This document shows, piece after piece, positions 28,916-33,103 of a stretch of 33,103 nt of DNA. The DNA is from an uncultured Ectothiorhodospiraceae bacterium (GTDB taxonomy: Bacteria; Pseudomonadota; Gammaproteobacteria; UBA9214): NCBI GenBank assembly GCA_947258515.1, contig CAMYIO010000037.1:1-33103 (forward strand). The letters are read 5' to 3'. Each line of letters starts with the position of its first letter. Positions within the stretch are counted from its first letter, which is position 1. The notes beneath the pieces were generated by a model that saw only the letters and a program-made list of their open reading frames with translations, was not told the DNA's origin and made no database searches. Position numbers and translations under genes: made by a program.

Positions 28916-29938
28916 ATGCTTGGTAAAGTCAACGAATTCCTGAAACCGCGTATCGTGGATGTCCAGGCTATCAACGACAAGCACGCCAAGGTAACACTGG
29001 AGCCACTGGAACGCGGTTTTGGTCATACCCTCGGTAATGCCTTGCGCCGCATACTGCTGTCATCGATGCCGGGCACCGCAATCATCAATGCCGAGATCGA
29101 TGGCGTGTTGCATGAGTATTCAACCATTGAAGGCGTTCAGGAAGATGTCATCGACATCCTGCTGAACCTGAAGAAGGTCGCACTGCGCATGCACGAGCGC
29201 AGCGAAGCAACGCTGACGCTGAACAAGAAGGGTCCGGGTCCTGTCACCGCCGGTGATATCAAGCTGGATCACGATGTCGAGATCGTCAATCCGGACCATG
29301 TCATTGCCAACCTGACCAAGGCCGGCGAATTGTCCATGACGCTGAAAATCGCGAAGGGGCGTGGTTACCAGCCGGCTACCCGACGTGAAACCGAGGAGAG
29401 CGAGGGGCGGGCAATTGGCAGTCTGCAACTGGATGCCTCGTTCAGCCCGGTCAGCCGCATTGCCTACAATGTCGATCGGGCGCGTGTCGAGCAGCGCACC
29501 GACCTGGACAAGCTGATTATTGATATTGAAACCAACGGCACGGTCGACCCTGAAGAGGCTATTCGCCATGCGGCGACCATCCTGCAGGACCAGTTGTCCG
29601 CGTTTGTTGATCTGCAGGCCACCACGGTAGAAGACAAGGATACCCAGGGTCCGGAAATTGATCCGATCCTGCTGCGCCCTGTCGATGATCTGGAGTTGAC
29701 CGTGCGTTCCGCCAATTGCCTCAAGGCAGAGAGCATCTATTTCATCGGTGACCTGATACAGCGAACCGAAGTGGAGTTGCTGAAGACACCGAATCTGGGC
29801 AAGAAGTCCCTGACCGAGATCAAGGATGTGCTCGCCACCAAGGGGCTGTCACTGGGTATGCGTCTTGAGAACTGGCCGCCTGCGAGCCTTTCCGCACGGG
29901 AGCAGGAACCTTCTGCCTTAATAAGTAACGGGATTTAA
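28916..29938 (+). CDS. rpoA: DNA-directed RNA polymerase subunit alpha
   Basis: RpoA dimerises to start RNA polymerase assembly and its C-terminal domain binds UP elements and activators. The product is 340 residues (E. coli 329). The N-terminal domain contains [20 protein letters not shown]. The C-terminal domain contains [20 protein letters not shown], with Arg264 equivalent to the DNA-contacting Arg265 of E. coli, and [16 protein letters not shown]. After the usual end at about ENWPPAS, an extra tail of about a dozen residues ([15 protein letters not shown]) follows. rplQ starts 2 nt downstream. Confidence 0.99.
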   Translation: MLGKVNEFLKPRIVDVQAINDKHAKVTLEPLERGFGHTLGNALRRILLSSMPGTAIINAEIDGVLHEYSTIEGVQEDVIDILLNLKKVALRMHERSEATLTLNKKGPGPVTAGDIKLDHDVEIVNPDHVIANLTKAGELSMTLKIAKGRGYQPATRRETEESEGRAIGSLQLDASFSPVSRIAYNVDRARVEQRTDLDKLIIDIETNGTVDPEEAIRHAATILQDQLSAFVDLQATTVEDKDTQGPEIDPILLRPVDDLELTVRSANCLKAESIYFIGDLIQRTEVELLKTPNLGKKSLTEIKDVLATKGLSLGMRLENWPPASLSAREQEPSALISNGI

Positions 29939-29940
29939 TC

Positions 29941-30330
29941 ATGCGTCATCGTAAGACAGGGCGGCAACTAAACCGCAACAGCTCACACCGCAGTGCCATG
30001 TTCCAGAACATGACTGTGTCATTGCTGCGTCATGAAATCATCAAGACGACCTTGCCAAAGGCCAAGGAACTGCGTCGTATCGCCGAACCGTTTATCACCA
30101 TGGCAAAGACAGATTCCGTGCACAAGCGCCGCATGGCCTTCAACCGCTTGCGTGACCGGGACATGGTGACCAAGCTGTTTAATGACCTGGGTCCGCACTA
30201 CAAGGAACGCCCGGGTGGTTACCTGCGCATTCTCAAGGCCGGCTTCCGTACCGGTGACAAGGCGCCCATGGCCTATATCGAAATGGTTGATCGTCCCCAG
30301 AATGATGCCGGCGAAGATCTCGTCACCTGA
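29941..30330 (+). CDS. rplQ: 50S ribosomal protein L17
   Basis: L17 is a 50S protein near the tunnel exit and the last gene of the alpha operon. The product is 129 residues (E. coli 127). It begins [20 protein letters not shown] and continues [20 protein letters not shown], then [16 protein letters not shown], and ends with YIEMVDRP and a short tail. A strong intrinsic terminator lies 37 nt after the stop. Confidence 0.99.
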   Translation: MRHRKTGRQLNRNSSHRSAMFQNMTVSLLRHEIIKTTLPKAKELRRIAEPFITMAKTDSVHKRRMAFNRLRDRDMVTKLFNDLGPHYKERPGGYLRILKAGFRTGDKAPMAYIEMVDRPQNDAGEDLVT

Positions 30331-30366
30331 TGTGACGATTTTCCGCAACTGCGCGGATTCACAAGA

Positions 30367-30390
30367 AACCGGGCACTGCCCGGTTTTTTT
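30367..30390 (+). terminator. Intrinsic terminator of the alpha operon
   Basis: AACCGGGC (30367-30374) and GCCCGGTT (30378-30385) pair perfectly around an ACT loop and run into seven T residues (30384-30390). This is a textbook Rho-independent terminator that closes the ribosomal cluster. About 100 nt follow before the next gene; in them I find no convincing promoter, although one is expected. Confidence 0.93.
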
Positions 30391-30491
30391 GTGCCACGAT
30401 GATTGTGATTGATTCGTGATAATCGCGCGACGATTGCGTGACACTCTCCTGTAATACTGATTCTCCCTGCAATAAATACTGGAGAGTTAAA

Positions 30492-30845
30492 ATGAAAACA
30501 CTGAAAACGATCGGCATGGTTACCCTGCTGGGTGCCGCTGTTGTCATGAGCAGCACCGGCTTTGCGAAAGAGCGGACCAAAGGGCGTGGCACCGGGCCTG
30601 TTATCTTCGTGACCTCGCAAGGCCTGTATTACGACTCGATTGTCGTTGTCGATCCATTACCCTTCAAGGGCCGCTTCCAGGAACTGGTACCCGGGGAGAA
30701 CGGATTGAGCACGGAGTTCGGGCCGGGTGAGGTTGGTCACCTCGGTGGCCGCTGGTGGGTGGACGTGAACGATAACCAGAACATGGACAAGAATGATCAT
30801 TACTTCCTGTGTCCGTTACTCGGACCGGGACGTGACCACATGTAA
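30492..30845 (+). CDS. Small secreted protein of unknown function with EF-hand-like loop
   Basis: The 117-residue product starts at ATG 30492, with GGAGAG 6 nt upstream. An in-frame ATG-less extension to 30438 is less likely because it would precede the signal peptide. Residues 1-25 form a signal peptide (basic KTLK, hydrophobic core, STGFA cleavage region). The mature part is about 92 residues, with GPVIFVTSQGLYYDSIV (35-51), GPGEVGHLGGRWWVDVN (77-93), and a tail CPLLGPGR. Residues 91-102 (Asp91, Asn93, Asn95, Met98, Asp99, Asp102) match the ligand spacing of an EF-hand calcium loop, though position 6 is Gln instead of Gly. It has one cysteine (107). I recall similar uncharacterised secreted proteins in other gammaproteobacteria but cannot name a family. 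It stands alone between two terminators. Confidence 0.85.
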   Translation: MKTLKTIGMVTLLGAAVVMSSTGFAKERTKGRGTGPVIFVTSQGLYYDSIVVVDPLPFKGRFQELVPGENGLSTEFGPGEVGHLGGRWWVDVNDNQNMDKNDHYFLCPLLGPGRDHM

Positions 30846-30857
30846 CATCTGACTGTT

Positions 30858-30889
30858 GCCCCCCCGGACACATATGATGGCCGGGGGGC
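30858..30889. terminator. Convergent-gene terminator hairpin
   Basis: CCCCCCGG (30860-30867) and CCGGGGGG (30881-30888) form an eight-pair GC stem around a 13-nt loop, between the stop codons of the small secreted protein and the convergent sensor kinase. The plus-strand side is followed by CTTGTTAGTATTT, moderately T-rich. It probably serves both genes, more clearly the plus-strand one. Confidence 0.65.
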
Positions 30890-30892
30890 TTG

Positions 30893-32380
30893 TTAGTATT
30901 TGGCGGGCAGGCTGAAGTTGAATTCCGAGCCGCTGTTGATCATGCTGCTGACCGACAGTTTTCCACCGTGAATTTCTATAATGCGTTGTGCGATGGCCAG
31001 TCCCAGGCCGGCGCCGTCCCTGTTATCGTCAGTGGCTGTCTTGCGGTAGAAACGATCAAAGATGTGCGGCAGTACATCTGCGGAAATGCCGCTGCCGGTA
31101 TCCCTGACTTTTACAGTGACCTGGCTGTCCCTGGTTTCCATGGACAGGTGGATGCTGCCGCCCGATGGCGTATGTTGCAGTGCATTGTCGATGAGATTGT
31201 CAAGCACGCGCTCAATCATGCCGATGTCCGCATCCACGAACGGGATGTCGGGTGCGTCATCGGCCTCGATCATTACATTGGCCTGCTGCGCACGCAGCTT
31301 GAACTTCTGGATGACATCCTGGATAAGCTCGGTGAGCAGGAACGGTTCGCGTTCCGGTGTCAGTTCATGCGCATCCAGCTTGGCAAGTTCGAACAGGTCA
31401 TAGACCAGCTTCGTGAGTCGATCTGCATGCCGGCTTGCCGTCTCCAGGTATTCCCGCCGTTCGCTGGCGGTGAGGCTGTTGTCCTTGAGCGTGAGCGTCT
31501 CGAGGTAACCGTTCAGGGACGCCAGCGGTGTGCGCAGGTCGTGAGAGACATTGGCTACCAGTTCGCGTCGCAGTGAATCGGTTTCACGCAGGCGTTCCAT
31601 TTGCGCGCGGATATGCGTTGCCATTTCAAAAAAGGTATTGCTGAGCCGGTCGATCTCGTCAGAAGCCGCGTCATTCTTCACCGAATACGAGACTGCTGCG
31701 GAAAAGTTCTGTTGTTTGAAAACTTCCATGCTGCGACTGAGGGTGCCCAGGCGTCGCGTCAGCAAGGCGAAGATCAGCAAGCCGGCACCCAGTGCAAACA
31801 GCAGGGCAGTGCCGACGGCAACAGCGCTCCAGCGCATGATGTAGCTGTTTTTTAACATCGCCGTGATGTGGTCAGTCTGCTCGCTGCCCAGTATCGCGTA
31901 GATGTAGCCCTGGATATCGCCATCACCGGTAATGGGGGCAGCCGAGAAGGCCTTTTGCTGTCCAATATGACGTGGATCATCACCAAGCACCGGCAGCGTG
32001 GCCTTGCCGCTGAGCATGCTTGCCAGCGGGGAAAGATCGACGCGCTCACGATGGACCTTGTCGGGTGATGCTGAGTAGGAGAGGATCCGCCCGTCTGCCG
32101 CCAGCAGGTACAGTTCCAGACTGGGGTTAACGATCATCAGATTATGGAACAGGTCTTTCAACGCTCTCTGGTTGATCTGACCCTCCCTGAACAACACATG
32201 TTCATCCACGATATACATGGCGAGGTCGCGATTTAGCCGCTGGGCGACTTCCTGCTGGTACATCTGTGCGGAATACAGGGCGGCAAACAGAAAGGTGCCG
32301 CCAACGAGGCAAAACAGCAGCAACAGCACCAGCGCCAGTTTGGCATACAGGGTTCTGAACAGTTTGTTAAACGCTTGCAT
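30893..32380 (-). CDS. Membrane sensor histidine kinase
   Basis: The 495-residue product is a classic membrane-bound sensor kinase paired with the response regulator next to it. Membrane segments are at about 14-36 and 183-208, enclosing a periplasmic sensor of about 145 residues that I cannot assign to a named fold. A HAMP linker follows, then HisKA with His280 in ANVSHDLRTPL. The ATPase domain has the N box DNLIDNALQHTP (394-405), G1 DTGSGIS (427-433), F box DRFYR, and G2 GAGLGLA (456-462). I chose ATG 32380: GAGG lies 6 nt upstream and the start overlaps the regulator's stop by 14 nt. A GTG at 32410 would add ten residues. The stimulus is unknown. Confidence 0.93.
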   Translation of the reverse strand: MQAFNKLFRTLYAKLALVLLLLFCLVGGTFLFAALYSAQMYQQEVAQRLNRDLAMYIVDEHVLFREGQINQRALKDLFHNLMIVNPSLELYLLAADGRILSYSASPDKVHRERVDLSPLASMLSGKATLPVLGDDPRHIGQQKAFSAAPITGDGDIQGYIYAILGSEQTDHITAMLKNSYIMRWSAVAVGTALLFALGAGLLIFALLTRRLGTLSRSMEVFKQQNFSAAVSYSVKNDAASDEIDRLSNTFFEMATHIRAQMERLRETDSLRRELVANVSHDLRTPLASLNGYLETLTLKDNSLTASERREYLETASRHADRLTKLVYDLFELAKLDAHELTPEREPFLLTELIQDVIQKFKLRAQQANVMIEADDAPDIPFVDADIGMIERVLDNLIDNALQHTPSGGSIHLSMETRDSQVTVKVRDTGSGISADVLPHIFDRFYRKTATDDNRDGAGLGLAIAQRIIEIHGGKLSVSSMINSGSEFNFSLPAKY

Positions 32381-33083
32381 GACTGGCCTCGGCAAATTTG
32401 TAACCGACACCCCAGACCGTCAGGATATAGCGGGCATCTGCCGGGTCCCGCTCGATCTTCTTGCGCAGCCGGTTGATGTGTGAATTGACGGTATGCTCAT
32501 AGCCGTCGTGACCATAGCCCCAGACGCTGTTCAGCAGTTGCTCGCGACTGAATACCTGGCCCGGGTGGCTGGCAAAATAATGCAACAGGTCGAACTCCCG
32601 TGCCGTCAGTTCAACCGCCGAGTCGCCGACACTGACGGCACGCCGCGCCGGGTCGATCAGCAGTCCATTGATACGGATTATGTCCGGGCCCTTGTCCGGG
32701 CGTTGCATCTCCGACAGCCCGGCACGCCGGATGATGGCCTTGACCCGCGCCAGCAGTTCCATGATGGAGAACGGCTTGGTGAGGTAATCGTCCGCACCCA
32801 GTTCCAGCCCCAGTACCCGGTCGAGCTCGGTGGTCCTCGCGGTCAGCATCAGCACCGGCGTCTGGTTTGAAGCGCCCCGTAACCGGCGGCACACCTCAAG
32901 ACCATCAATCCCGGGTAGCATGATGTCCAGTATCACCAGGTCATAGTTGCCCTTCATGGCGCGTTGCAGGCCGCTACGGCCATCCGCGTCCAGATCTACC
33001 TGGTATGACAAGTCCTTGAGATGCAGCTCCACGAGGCGTGCAATGTCGTGATTATCTTCGATGACCAGAATACGGTGTGGCAT
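32367..33083 (-). CDS. OmpR/PhoB-family response regulator
   Basis: This 238-residue DNA-binding response regulator receives phosphate from the kinase encoded after it. The receiver domain (about 1-120) has acidic Glu9/Asp10, phospho-acceptor Asp53 (LVILDIMLPG), Thr81 and Lys103 (YLTKPF). The C-terminal winged-helix domain (about 135-232) has LTAREFDLLHYFASHPGQVF, SREQLLNSVWG and the recognition-helix region HTVNSHINRLRKKI. ATG 33083 is only 20 nt from the window end, so its promoter is mostly out of view. The order regulator then kinase, with overlap, indicates one operon. Target genes are unknown; the nearby secreted protein is a candidate only by position. Confidence 0.95.
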   Translation of the reverse strand: MPHRILVIEDNHDIARLVELHLKDLSYQVDLDADGRSGLQRAMKGNYDLVILDIMLPGIDGLEVCRRLRGASNQTPVLMLTARTTELDRVLGLELGADDYLTKPFSIMELLARVKAIIRRAGLSEMQRPDKGPDIIRINGLLIDPARRAVSVGDSAVELTAREFDLLHYFASHPGQVFSREQLLNSVWGYGHDGYEHTVNSHINRLRKKIERDPADARYILTVWGVGYKFAEASHASV

Positions 33084-33103
33084 AAGCGGGCTACGTCGCG
33101 ATG

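Overview
The window is one strand-consistent run of the central transcription and translation gene cluster of a gammaproteobacterium, followed by a short accessory segment. The basis for the lineage is the order tuf–trpT–secE–nusG–rplKAJL–rpoBC–rpsLG–fusA–tuf–S10–spc–alpha, the gammaproteobacterial look of the proteins, and a REP-type palindrome of the GTAGGAGCG class. Unlike Escherichia coli, the rpoBC block runs directly into the str/S10/spc/alpha block, as in Pseudomonas and many other gammaproteobacteria. I cannot name the genus.

Layout: 1-97 is the 3' end of a first tuf gene and 135-210 is tRNA-Trp. 251-1164 holds secE and nusG. 1294-3813 holds rplK, rplA, rplJ and rplL. 4014-12362 holds rpoB and rpoC. 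12496-16746 is the str operon (rpsL, rpsG, fusA, tuf). 16748-19476 starts the S10 operon, which passes into spc genes without large gaps as far as secY and rpmJ (27302). 27475-30330 is the alpha operon (rpsM, rpsK, rpsD, rpoA, rplQ) and ends in a strong intrinsic terminator. After it come a small secreted protein of unknown function (30492-30845) and, convergent on the minus strand, an OmpR-type response regulator with its sensor kinase (33083-30893).

The plus-strand genes build the ribosome, RNA polymerase, the elongation factors and the SecYE translocon. Control elements seen in the gaps include a probable L1-binding hairpin before rplK, an L10-leader structure before rplJ, hairpins between rplL and rpoB, a near-consensus promoter placed just before an intrinsic terminator ahead of rpsL, and a possible promoter/leader before rpsM.

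Most of the window is ordinary. Four points deserve a second look. (1) rpsJ begins 4 nt after the tuf stop codon with no usable start codon, and the whole S10 leader is missing. (2) Three copies of a ~50-nt double-hairpin repeat flank the L10 leader; paired base changes between copies preserve the stems, and the loops carry GGA motifs like CsrA/RsmA sites. (3) The str promoter lies directly in front of the terminator. (4) The small secreted protein carries a single EF-hand-like loop. The S4 protein is also of the four-cysteine zinc type, unlike that of E. coli.
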